A model generated the notes under the pieces. That model saw only the letters and a program-made list of their open reading frames with translations, ran no database searches and was not told the origin of the DNA. From an uncultured Francisella sp. (GTDB taxonomy: Bacteria > Pseudomonadota > Gammaproteobacteria > Burkholderiales > Neisseriaceae): a DNA stretch of 64,000 bases. The translations under genes and the position numbers were made by a program. The stretch spans positions 62,001-126,000 of the forward strand of contig CALTZA010000004.1 of NCBI GenBank assembly GCA_943913655.1, in the 5' to 3' direction. Shown here piece by piece: positions 9,068-17,388 of this stretch. The stretch's first letter is position 1. Each line of letters begins with the position of its first letter.

Positions 9068-9895
9068 TTACGCGGGTTTTTGGGCTGCAATTAGGCGATC
9101 AAGGCCCGCATAGTCTTTGCGACACTCGATGTTAGTCCAACCTGCCTTATAAAACATTTGTTGTATAGCAGCTTGCTGGGTATATCCATGTTCCACACAT
9201 AACCAGCCCTGGGGTTTAAGATAGTACAGAGCCTCTTTGCTTAACACTCGGTAAGCGGCTAGACCATCTTTTTCATCAGTGAGCGCAATTTTTGGTTCAA
9301 AGCGTAGATCACCTTGCTCTAGATAGGGGCTTTCTTTATCGATATAAGGTGGGTTTGAGATGATAACATCGAAGTGGTTTTTTGTAACTGCAGCTGTAGT
9401 ATCAAACCAGTTTCCTTGAATTAAAGTTAATTGAGCTCCTAGATGGTCGCAGTTTTGCTGAGCGAGACAAAGTGCTTGTTTACTAACATCGCTTGCGATG
9501 ATCTCCCATCGTGGTCTTTCAAGTTTTAAAGTAATAGCAATGATTCCGCTACCAGTCCCTATATCCCACAGTTGTAACGATTTATCAGCTACATTTTTCT
9601 CTAATACCCAATCAATCAGGTGTTCGGTTTCAGCTCTAGGAATGAGTGCTGCAGACCTACTAAAAAAATTACGACCATAAAATGGCTTATATCCTAATAA
9701 ATAAGCCATAGGCACACCGCTTAAGCGTTGTTGACGATAATATTCTAATAATGATAGATAAGAATCAGCAATAGGCTCATCGGCGCGTATAATTAGCTGA
9801 GCCTGGCTGATATGTAATACATGGCATAATAAAGATTTGCTCTCTTTTTGTTCTAGCCCGCTGTACTGGCACCACTGAGCGTGACTAACGCGCAT
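9068..9895 (-). CDS. prmC: Release factor glutamine methyltransferase
   Basis: PrmC methylates the glutamine of the GGQ motif in release factors RF1 and RF2, using S-adenosylmethionine. It shows the SAM motif DIGTGSGIIAITL and the diagnostic NPPY motif (FDVIISNPPYIDKESPYL), then FEPKIALTDEKDGL. I chose the ATG at 9895 (MRVSHAQWCQ). It gives 275 residues, close to the E. coli length, and overlaps the murJ end by only 11 bases. The frame stays open to 9949, but the extra 18 residues would lie inside murJ. It is probably translated from the murJ message. Confidence 0.93.
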   Translation of the reverse strand: MRVSHAQWCQYSGLEQKESKSLLCHVLHISQAQLIIRADEPIADSYLSLLEYYRQQRLSGVPMAYLLGYKPFYGRNFFSRSAALIPRAETEHLIDWVLEKNVADKSLQLWDIGTGSGIIAITLKLERPRWEIIASDVSKQALCLAQQNCDHLGAQLTLIQGNWFDTTAAVTKNHFDVIISNPPYIDKESPYLEQGDLRFEPKIALTDEKDGLAAYRVLSKEALYYLKPQGWLCVEHGYTQQAAIQQMFYKAGWTNIECRKDYAGLDRLIAAQKPA

Positions 9896-11435
9896 AATGA
9901 ATTGATAAGAAACTTGTCCTAAAACCAAACAATAATAAGATAATGGCATATTCCACTACCCCTATTACCATCAAACCCGTTAATTGAATTATCCGACTAA
10001 TATTGCTGCCCTGCCAATAAAGAGGGTAGATATGTTGCATTAATAGAGCATATAGTGTACTAGTCATGATAATAGTGGCTAAAGTAATTTTAAATACCAA
10101 AGAAAACCAAGCTGGCTGCGGTTGATAGTAGCCTTTTCTTCGCAATAGATAAAGCAATAATAGGCTATTAGCACAGGCAGCAATACTAATAGAAAGGTTG
10201 ATTCCTACGATACCTAATTGAAAATACAGTACTAGCCATAGATTAAGAAATTGAGTGAGTAACAAAGTGAAAAAGCCAACCAATACTGGTGTCTTATAAT
10301 CTTGTCGAGAAGTAAAACCAGGAGCAAGAACTTTGATAAAAATAAAACCAGGAATAGCAAGGCTATAAGCGATCACAGCAGGATAAGTCATATTGACATC
10401 ATAAAGAGTAAATTTACCGTGTTGAAATAAGGTAGTGATCAAGGGCATAGCCAATACAGAGATCCCTGCAGCGGCAGGAAGGGCTAATGTGAAGGCAAGA
10501 CGTAGGCCCCAGTCTAATAATTTAGAAAAAGCTTGTTCATCTTGTTTGCTGGTATAAGTTGCTAGGGTAGGTAGCAAAACGGTGCCTAGAGCCACACCTA
10601 ACAAACTGGAGGGAAGTTCCATAATGCGATCAGAAATATATTGCCAGGTGATACTTCCTTTTTCTAGATAGGAAGCATAGATACCGTTTAGAATAATGGA
10701 GATCTGGCCAGAAGAAACGCCGATAATAATAAGGGCCATTGCTTGCACTACTTTGCGAATTTTAGAATCGCGCACATTGAGTTTGGGTACCTGTAGAAAA
10801 CCCAACTGTGATACAAAAGGTAGCTGAAATAGCAGTTGAATAAGACCGGCAAAAAAAACTCCCCAGGCAAGTGCACTGACTGGTTGTTTAAAATAAGGAG
10901 AAACAACAATACTAAAAAAGATCAGAGTAATATTTAGGAAAACAGGAGTAATTGCTGGTACAGAAAATCGCTGATAGGTGTTTAAGATAGCGCTAAAAAA
11001 GGATGTTAATGAAATAAAGAAAATATAGGGGAAAGTGATTTTAAGAAAATTGCTGGCTTGTGAAAACTGTTGTGGATCATGAGCAAAGCCACTGGCAATT
11101 AGCAGGATAATGGGGCGTGAAGCCAGAATACCTATTATAGTTACCACAAATAAAGCAAGGGAAAGCAAACCAGCTACTTCGCGTGAAAATAATATGGTTT
11201 CTTCCTTACTTCTATTTTTTTTAAAATCACTTAAAATGGGGATAAATGCCTGAGAAAACGCGCCTTCTGCAAAAATTCTTCGTAGTAGGTTAGGGATGCG
11301 AAAAGCCACCCAGAAAGCATCTGTGATTTTATTGGCACCAAAATATTGGGTGATCACCATATCGCGCAGAAAGCCAATAATTCTCGATAGAAAAGTAAAG
11401 CCACTGATGGAAAAGAAAGATTTGATCAAATTCAT
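9885..11435 (-). CDS. murJ: Lipid II flippase MurJ
   Basis: MurJ is the multi-pass inner-membrane MOP-superfamily protein that flips lipid II to the periplasm for peptidoglycan synthesis. The 516-residue product has about 14 hydrophobic segments. Its N-terminus, SRIIGFLRDMVITQYFGA followed by TDAFWVAFRIPNLLRRIFAEGAF, is the family hallmark, and a later RQDYKTPV segment is also typical. The start is the ATG at 11435. It precedes prmC with a short overlap. It is divergent from the dusB remnant, so a murJ promoter should lie in 11436-11545. Confidence 0.95.
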   Translation of the reverse strand: MNLIKSFFSISGFTFLSRIIGFLRDMVITQYFGANKITDAFWVAFRIPNLLRRIFAEGAFSQAFIPILSDFKKNRSKEETILFSREVAGLLSLALFVVTIIGILASRPIILLIASGFAHDPQQFSQASNFLKITFPYIFFISLTSFFSAILNTYQRFSVPAITPVFLNITLIFFSIVVSPYFKQPVSALAWGVFFAGLIQLLFQLPFVSQLGFLQVPKLNVRDSKIRKVVQAMALIIIGVSSGQISIILNGIYASYLEKGSITWQYISDRIMELPSSLLGVALGTVLLPTLATYTSKQDEQAFSKLLDWGLRLAFTLALPAAAGISVLAMPLITTLFQHGKFTLYDVNMTYPAVIAYSLAIPGFIFIKVLAPGFTSRQDYKTPVLVGFFTLLLTQFLNLWLVLYFQLGIVGINLSISIAACANSLLLLYLLRRKGYYQPQPAWFSLVFKITLATIIMTSTLYALLMQHIYPLYWQGSNISRIIQLTGLMVIGVVEYAIILLLFGFRTSFLSIHYAR

Positions 11436-11545
11436 ATATTCATATAATAGTAAGCGACAAATCTGCTAAAGGCTCGGATTATACTATTTAATAAGAAACG
11501 TGATGAAATAATAACGATGGGCCAGCTTCTTGCCATAGCAGACCG

Positions 11546-12490
11546 ATGCGTTTTCAAATAGGGAATTTCTCACTACACGATACTAGCTTTATCTCGTTGG
11601 CATAGACGTTACAGATCTACCTTCTCAACTATATAGGAAATTTGGTAGCGAATGGGTGGTTAGTGAAATGATTAGTAGAAAGCCAAGTTTACATAACACG
11701 TATAAAAGCGCACCAACTTCATATCGATGAACAATCATCGATTGTAATACAAATTGTGGGTGGTGAACCAAAAAATGCGAATTACTGCATTTGTCATTGA
11801 TATTAACCTTAGTTGTTCAGTTAAAAATAAAAAAGTTTGTCAATCCTACTACATAGAAGTGTATTGATGAAAGATTTTTCTCTTGTAAAGCTATTTTGCG
11901 GGAAGTGATTACAATAGTTAAAGTATCAGTGTTTGGGTTTTGATGAAGAGAGTATCAATGTAGTAGAGATTGCCAAAATAGCAGAAAAAGCTGGTGTTGC
12001 CGCTATTGCCATTCGGGCGTACGCGATAACAAATCTTTACTGGTAAGCATGTTACGCTCCTATCAAAGAAATGGTACAAGAGGTTGGTACTTCGGGGTCA
12101 ATGGCGATATCGATGGTCCGCAACCGTCAATTGTCGTCTCGGAAGAGAGTAAAGCGGCAGGAGTAATGATTGGTAGGGCAGCGCAGGGCCATGGATTTTT
12201 TTGAAACTAAGGAATTTTTTTAGAAGTGGCAGACAGCTTGTATTGCCATTTGAACTAATTTCCAGGACAATTAAAGTGCACAGAGCCGAGATTCCCCCTT
12301 TTTATGGCCAAGGCTACGGGCATAAGATTGCGCGCAAGCATTTTTAATTACCTCAATTTGTTGCGTGCAGAACATATTCTGGCTTGAGATTTTATCTATT
12401 CAAGAAGAGCATCCGCAAAGAGAGGCAGTGAACAACATTTTGCATCGATCCTGGGCCGATGAAGACTATAAATACTATGACACGATAATA
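11546..12490 (+). pseudogene. dusB: dusB remnant (tRNA-dihydrouridine synthase B)
   Basis: This stretch has no long frame, but pieces in shifting frames follow DusB in order. MRFQIGNFSL opens it at 11546. SEWVVSEMISRKPSLHNTYK is next, then QLHIDEQSSIVIQIVGGEPKNA and VIDINLSCSVKNKK (intact enzymes have INMGCPAKK). Further on are VVEIAKIAEKAGVAAIAI, GVMIGRAAQG in decayed form and FYGQGYGHKIARKH. Stop codons and frameshifts lie between almost every block, and the catalytic GCP loop is altered. DusB normally reduces uridines in tRNA and precedes fis in gammaproteobacteria, which this location fits. The 3' boundary is approximate. Confidence 0.85.
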
Positions 12491-12501
12491 GGACAGTATT
12501 G

Positions 12502-12747
12502 ATGGATCAACAACACGTAGGGATGAGTAAAATTGGGAAATGTATTTGTGAAAGTTTGACAGTTTATTTTGAGGAGCTGCAAGGAGAAATACCCAGTCGG
12601 GTGTACGATATGGTCATTGAAGAAGTTGAACGGTCTTTGCTGTCATATATTTTGAAGCGTTATGATGAAAATCGTTCTAAGGCTGCCAAAATATTGGGTC
12701 TTAGTCGTAGCTCATTAGGAGCTAGGATTAAAAAGTATCATCTTTAA
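12502..12747 (+). CDS. fis: DNA-binding protein Fis
   Basis: Fis is a small nucleoid protein that bends DNA and activates rRNA and other growth-linked promoters. The 81-residue product is shorter at the N-terminus than E. coli Fis (98). It keeps the dimerising core (LLSYILKRYDENRSKAAKILG) and the C-terminal helix-turn-helix LGLSRSSLGARIKKYHL. I prefer the ATG at 12502 over the TTG at 12499 because AGGA at 12490-12493 is spaced eight bases from it. It sits right behind the dusB remnant and 19 bases before purH, in the conserved dusB-fis-purH order. Confidence 0.92.
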   Translation: MDQQHVGMSKIGKCICESLTVYFEELQGEIPSRVYDMVIEEVERSLLSYILKRYDENRSKAAKILGLSRSSLGARIKKYHL

Positions 12748-12766
12748 AAATAATCAATAACAATAT

Positions 12767-14359
12767 ATGGAGACAATATTGTCCACACAACAGATACAGC
12801 GTGCTTTAATTAGCACATCTGATAAAAAAGGAGTAGTGGCATTTGCTCGTGCCTTACAACAAGGAGGAGTAGAAATTTTATCCACAGGTGGTACAGCTTG
12901 CTTACTATCTGAGGCGGGAATTTCTGTGATAGAAGTTAAAGATATAATTGAGTTCCCCGAAATATTAGATGGGCGTGTTAAAACTTTGCATCCTAAAATC
13001 CATGCTGCCTTATTGGCCAGAAGAGATAAAGCCTCGCATATGGAAACTTTGGCAAGATATGGTATCAGCGCAATCGATTTACTTTGTGTTAATTTGTATC
13101 CTTTTGAAGAAACGATCAACAAAACTAATATCACATTAGAAGAAGCGATTGAAAATATTGATATAGGCGGTCCTACTATGATTCGCGCTGCAGCGAAAAA
13201 TTGGCGCTCGGTCATTGTTTTGACTGATCCAGAAGATTACCATGAATTTTTACATCATTGGCGAGAATCAGCTGGTTTATTAAGTAAAAAATATCGTTTT
13301 TATCTTGCTGGTAAAGCTTTTGCCCACACGGCGAGATATGATCGTTTAATTAGCAATTATTGGTGCAGAGTTGATCACCAAGGGCACGAGCGTAAAGATA
13401 CCATTTTCCCTCAAGAAATAAATCTTGTGTTTAAAAAACGAGAAGATCTGCGCTATGGTGAAAATCCACATCAACAGGCAGCTTTTTATCAGGATGAATC
13501 AAGGCCAACTGGTGGTATTGCTGATTACCAACAGTTACAGGGTAAGCCTTTATCTTATAACAATATTATGGATGCTGATGCCGCTTGGGAAATAGGCAAA
13601 ATATTTGATCAACCCAGTTGTGTGATTGTCAAACATGCCAATCCCTGTGGTGTTGCCACAGCAAGGGATGCATTACTTGCTTATGAGAATGCTTTGGCTA
13701 CTGATCCTAAAAGCGCCTTTGGTGGGGTGATTGCCTTTAATTGCGAATTGGACGAATCAACAGCACGTAAAATTATTAGCCAACAGTTTGTAGAAGTATT
13801 AGTTGTACCTGGATTTAGCAAGCGAGCCTTGGAAGTATTAGCTGAGAAGAAAAACATTCGTCTTTTGTGCTTGCCATTAAGAAAAGGGCATAACGTCTTT
13901 GAATTAAAGCGTGTGGGGGGCGGAGTATTGATACAAACTGGAGATCACCATGCCTTGAAGATAGATCATTGGCAGGTTGTAACCGCACGCAAACCGAATG
14001 TGGAAGAATTAAATGACTTGCAATTTTTATGGAAGATCGTGAAATTTGTGAAGTCAAATGCCCTTATCTTTGGAAAACAAGGACGGACTTATGGAATTGG
14101 TGCAGGTCAAATGAGTCGTGTGGATGCAAGTTTTATGGCCGCTAAGAAAGCGCATGAAGCAAATCATTCTTTGCAGGGAGCTTGTGCTGCTTCAGATGCT
14201 TTTTTTCCTTTTCGAGATGGGTTAGACTTATTGGCCCAAGAGGGAATTAAGGCAGTGATTCAACCGGGCGGTTCCATACGTGATGAAGAGGTTATTCAAG
14301 CTGCTAATGAGCATGATATGGCTATGATATTTACTGGTGTAAGACATTTTAGACATTAG
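12767..14359 (+). CDS. purH: Bifunctional AICAR formyltransferase / IMP cyclohydrolase
   Basis: PurH performs the last two steps of purine synthesis, formylating AICAR with 10-formyl-THF and closing the ring to IMP. The N-terminal MGS-like IMP cyclohydrolase domain is seen in ALISTSDKKGVVAFARAL, ILSTGGTA and DGRVKTLHPKIHAALL. The formyltransferase domain has the catalytic KHANPCGVA pair (Lys-His) and ends in QPGGSIRDEEVI. At 530 residues it is of normal length (E. coli 529). The start is ATG 12767; an internal TTG at 12782 is possible. It lies 12 bases before hldD. Confidence 0.96.
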   Translation: METILSTQQIQRALISTSDKKGVVAFARALQQGGVEILSTGGTACLLSEAGISVIEVKDIIEFPEILDGRVKTLHPKIHAALLARRDKASHMETLARYGISAIDLLCVNLYPFEETINKTNITLEEAIENIDIGGPTMIRAAAKNWRSVIVLTDPEDYHEFLHHWRESAGLLSKKYRFYLAGKAFAHTARYDRLISNYWCRVDHQGHERKDTIFPQEINLVFKKREDLRYGENPHQQAAFYQDESRPTGGIADYQQLQGKPLSYNNIMDADAAWEIGKIFDQPSCVIVKHANPCGVATARDALLAYENALATDPKSAFGGVIAFNCELDESTARKIISQQFVEVLVVPGFSKRALEVLAEKKNIRLLCLPLRKGHNVFELKRVGGGVLIQTGDHHALKIDHWQVVTARKPNVEELNDLQFLWKIVKFVKSNALIFGKQGRTYGIGAGQMSRVDASFMAAKKAHEANHSLQGACAASDAFFPFRDGLDLLAQEGIKAVIQPGGSIRDEEVIQAANEHDMAMIFTGVRHFRH

Positions 14360-14371
14360 GACTTTTACTAT

Positions 14372-15370
14372 ATGGATGCATACATTGTTACAGGTGCTGC
14401 AGGGTTTATCGGTAGCAACATTGTTCAAGCTTTAGCTCAAACCGGCCACCATTATTTGATTGCAGTAGATGACTTAGAGAAACGGGATCAATTTTTAAAT
14501 TTGTTACGTGCTCCGGTGAGTGATTATTATGACAAACATGAGTTATTGTCAGCACTTAACACCAATGAATTAAAGCATTTGAAAATTAAAGCGATTTTTC
14601 ATCAAGGTGCCTGTTCGGACACCATGAATCATGATGCCCCCTTTATGATGCGCAATAATTATCGCTATACCGTTCAACTATTTCAATGGGCTCAGGCTAA
14701 GGCCATTCCTTTTTTATATGCTTCAAGTGCTGCCGTATATGGTTCAAGTGACGTGTTTAAGGAAGAACGCCGTTATGAAGCACCTTTAAATATCTATGGG
14801 TACTCTAAATTTTTGTTTGACGAGTATATGCGTCATTACCTTACTTGCTACCAATTGACAGCCCCGGTAGTTGGATTTCGTTATTTCAACGTCTATGGCT
14901 TTGGTGAACAGCACAAAGGACGTATGGCTTCAGTGGTATTGCACCATTACCATCAATATCGAGAAAAAGGTTTTGTTGAGTTATTTGGTGCTTATGATGG
15001 TTATGCTGCTGGGGAGCAAAAACGTGATTTTATCGCAGTGGAAGATGTGGCTAAAGTCAACTTATTTTTTCTGAAGAACGCCAAAACGGGAATTTATAAT
15101 TTGGGAACAGGATTAAGCCGCTCTTTTAATGATTTAGCGGCAGCCACAGTTAATACCCTGCGCGCTTTATCCAATAAAAAACATTTGTCTTTGTTAGAGC
15201 TAGTAGAACAAGGATTGATTCGCTATGTTGATTTTCCCGATTCTCTTAAAGGTAAGTACCAAAGTTTTACACAAGCAGACATTTCTTTACTAAGAAGTGC
15301 TGGTTATCGTGGACAATTTTTATCTTTAGAAGAGGGGATTGATCGTTACATTAGGTTAAGTGAACAATAA
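14372..15370 (+). CDS. hldD: ADP-L-glycero-D-manno-heptose 6-epimerase
   Basis: HldD epimerises ADP-D-glycero-D-manno-heptose to the L form used in the LPS inner core. It is a short-chain dehydrogenase-type epimerase with an N-terminal NAD(P)-binding GAAGFIGSN, an ASSAAVYG strand and the catalytic YGYSK. The family-specific FHQGACSDT and GFRYFNVYG are present, and the length (332) is normal. AGGA lies upstream of the ATG. With the adenylyltransferase at 34844 and msbA at 38736, it shows that a heptose-bearing LPS or LOS is still being made. Confidence 0.95.
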   Translation: MDAYIVTGAAGFIGSNIVQALAQTGHHYLIAVDDLEKRDQFLNLLRAPVSDYYDKHELLSALNTNELKHLKIKAIFHQGACSDTMNHDAPFMMRNNYRYTVQLFQWAQAKAIPFLYASSAAVYGSSDVFKEERRYEAPLNIYGYSKFLFDEYMRHYLTCYQLTAPVVGFRYFNVYGFGEQHKGRMASVVLHHYHQYREKGFVELFGAYDGYAAGEQKRDFIAVEDVAKVNLFFLKNAKTGIYNLGTGLSRSFNDLAAATVNTLRALSNKKHLSLLELVEQGLIRYVDFPDSLKGKYQSFTQADISLLRSAGYRGQFLSLEEGIDRYIRLSEQ

Positions 15371-15385
15371 TAAAGGAGTAATGAT

Positions 15386-16411
15386 ATGTTGAATAAATAT
15401 ATGGGTTTAATAATTAGTCTTTTTAGCTTAGGAGCTTGTACACAATTAATGCATCAACAGAAGTTTAGTGTAAAAGGAGATTATCCTAGTTTTACTTATC
15501 AAGGCAATGATATTTATGCCGGTGCCATGAATCTTGCCTGGAATGAATTAAGTCAATCTATTGTCAAAGCGCCCATTCGTTTGGACAGTGCTGATTCCCA
15601 AGTACAAGCGCAAGTATACAATTATAACCATCCTGTTTTCACCGCCAAAGACATTGAGAGTAATAGCTATTATATAAAAAGTGGGCGTGGTCAGTCTATT
15701 GTTGATACCATCAATCAAGAAATGAAAGCAAAATTTCCTCACAAAAAACTTGCTGATTTACAGTTGAAGTTGGGCAAAAATGATATGCTGGCTTATGCTT
15801 ATTTAGCCAAGGCAGTGCAGTATAAGACTCCTTTTGCGCAAACTGTGATGAATTTTTCTGGGAAAAAAGTTAAAGCAATGAGTGCCACCACTCCCGCCAT
15901 GCGTGCTAATTTAGCTCTGCTTGATTATCATGATAATAATGACTTTGTACTGCGTCTACGTTTAAAAGAACCGACAGAAGAATTGTATTTAATCAAGGGA
16001 CATGATCAGGCTCCTATTAAAGAAATTGTTTCTTTGATAAAAATCCACGGACAAGAGATTGCCTTGCAAAATTCTGATCATTTTAAGGCACCTTTTCTTA
16101 GTTTTCTGGCAAAAAATACACACCCAGATTTGTTAGGTATACGTTTTCTTAATCAAGGATTTGAAAATAATGTAATCGGCGTTATGACAGAAAACATTCA
16201 ATTGCAAATGGATGAGATTGGAGCAAGTGTAGAAAATGATGCAGTTATTAGCATGGTCAACATGTCAGCACCAAGTGCACAACAGCCTAAAGATCTGATT
16301 TTTGATCGGCCTTACTGGTTGGTGATGAAGGTCAAAAACGCCGCTACCCCTTATCTAGTGATTCATGTGCGTAATTCTCAGCTGATGAAGTTGGTTGGTG
16401 CAGCGCAGTAA
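15386..16411 (+). CDS. Putative lipoprotein with a serpin-like fold
   Basis: The N-terminus MLNKYMGLIISLFSLGAC is a lipoprotein signal with lipobox LGAC, so the mature protein should be membrane-anchored. No family is obvious, but the order of elements recalls serpins. AYAYLAKAVQYKTPF resembles the NAIYFKGxWxxPF strand. Near residues 190-225 comes a hydrophobic sheet. LLGIRFLNQGFENNVIG resembles the loop before the hinge. ENIQLQMDEIG matches the 'xxLxVDExG' entry to the reactive loop, and FDRPYWLVMKVKNAATPYLV matches 'F-D-R-P-F-L-F-x-I...PLFxG'. The hinge residues after the Gly (ASVEND) are not the small alanines needed for inhibition. Length (341) is slightly under a serpin's. A strong AGGAG precedes the ATG. 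It lies between hldD and apaH; apaH follows after one base. Confidence 0.6.
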   Translation: MLNKYMGLIISLFSLGACTQLMHQQKFSVKGDYPSFTYQGNDIYAGAMNLAWNELSQSIVKAPIRLDSADSQVQAQVYNYNHPVFTAKDIESNSYYIKSGRGQSIVDTINQEMKAKFPHKKLADLQLKLGKNDMLAYAYLAKAVQYKTPFAQTVMNFSGKKVKAMSATTPAMRANLALLDYHDNNDFVLRLRLKEPTEELYLIKGHDQAPIKEIVSLIKIHGQEIALQNSDHFKAPFLSFLAKNTHPDLLGIRFLNQGFENNVIGVMTENIQLQMDEIGASVENDAVISMVNMSAPSAQQPKDLIFDRPYWLVMKVKNAATPYLVIHVRNSQLMKLVGAAQ

Positions 16412-16412
16412 T

Positions 16413-17228
16413 ATGGCGCATTATGTCATAGGTGATGTTCAGGGTTGCTTAATTACTTTACAGCGTCTGTTGCGACAGCTTGATTTTAATTATGGCAAGG
16501 ATACGGTTACTTTTGTAGGCGATTTGGTTAATCGAGGGCCAGATTCTCTTGGGACTTTACGTTTTATCAAGTCGCATGCAGATTGTATGGAGACAGTACT
16601 TGGTAATCATGATCTATATTTATTATCGCAATCGTTAAAAAAACATCCTCAATATAAGAAAAAGGATACTATAGCGCCGATCTTTCAGGCCAAAGATCAA
16701 GCTATATTAATTACATGGTTGCGTTCCCAGCCTTTATATTTGCATTATCCACCTTACTTGATTGTGCATGCAGGTGTTCATCCACAATGGGGCTGGCAAG
16801 AGCTTTGTAATTATGGCGATGAATTATCCATGTGGTTAAAGGGACCACATTTTCCGTATTTAATGAGCCAAATGTATGGCAACACACCAAATGTTCATCA
16901 TAAAGAAATGTTGGCATTTGACCGATTGCGATTTTCCATTAATGTATTCACGCGCATGCGCATGGTGCGCTTGCATGATTATGGACTAGATTTTGATTTT
17001 AAAGGACAATTATCACAACTACCTAAAGGATTATTGCCATGGTTTGTGATTGATAATCCTGGCCTGCAAGGTATGCATGTTTTATTTGGTCACTGGTCAG
17101 CACTTGGTTTATATCAAACAAATAAAGTCACTGCTCTTGATACTGGAGTAGTGTGGGGTGGCAAATTAACTGCTTACAATATGAAAACCAGTAAAATAAC
17201 CAGCGTAGCCAGTGAGTTACACCGATAA
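16413..17228 (+). CDS. apaH: Bis(5'-nucleosyl)-tetraphosphatase, symmetrical
   Basis: ApaH hydrolyses Ap4A to two ADP and also decaps Np4-capped RNA. It is a metallophosphatase: GDVQGC, GDLVNRGPDSLG, GNHDLYLL, HAGVHPQW and FGHWSALG carry the metal ligands, and the C-terminal ALDTGVVWGGKLT is also typical. The ATG at 16413 (MAHYVIGDVQGC) aligns with the E. coli start and lies one base after the lipoprotein stop; upstream TTG and GTG codons lie inside that gene. The product is 271 residues against 280 in E. coli. Last gene of the hldD-lipoprotein-apaH run. Confidence 0.94.
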   Translation: MAHYVIGDVQGCLITLQRLLRQLDFNYGKDTVTFVGDLVNRGPDSLGTLRFIKSHADCMETVLGNHDLYLLSQSLKKHPQYKKKDTIAPIFQAKDQAILITWLRSQPLYLHYPPYLIVHAGVHPQWGWQELCNYGDELSMWLKGPHFPYLMSQMYGNTPNVHHKEMLAFDRLRFSINVFTRMRMVRLHDYGLDFDFKGQLSQLPKGLLPWFVIDNPGLQGMHVLFGHWSALGLYQTNKVTALDTGVVWGGKLTAYNMKTSKITSVASELHR

Positions 17229-17237
17229 AAGCTTACG

Positions 17238-17265
17238 TTGTGCAATGGTCATTCTGTGCTAAAAT
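17238..17265 (+). promoter_or_regulatory. Candidate sigma-70 promoter for tig
   Basis: TTGTGC, a 16-base spacer and TAAAAT lie about 125 bases before the tig start in the apaH-tig gap. This would launch the tig-clpP-clpX run. No operator or tRNA is seen in the gap. Confidence 0.4.
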
Positions 17266-17388
17266 AGTAAATTACACTCTTGCACTTGCTCGCTTTGGTC
17301 GCAGCTAGACTAGATTTTACAGGATCGCTTTAGAATGTTAGTTATCCTGTTTAACACCTAAATTAATATGGAATTGGAAGAAAAACAG

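Noticed and set aside
12754..13215. Long minus-strand frame opposite the 5' part of purH (one of many antisense frames over intact genes)
   Set aside because: It mirrors purH codons, has no ribosome-binding site and no recognisable domain.
17229..17367. A tRNA gene between apaH and tig
   Set aside because: No cloverleaf, TTC loop or acceptor stem could be folded by eye.
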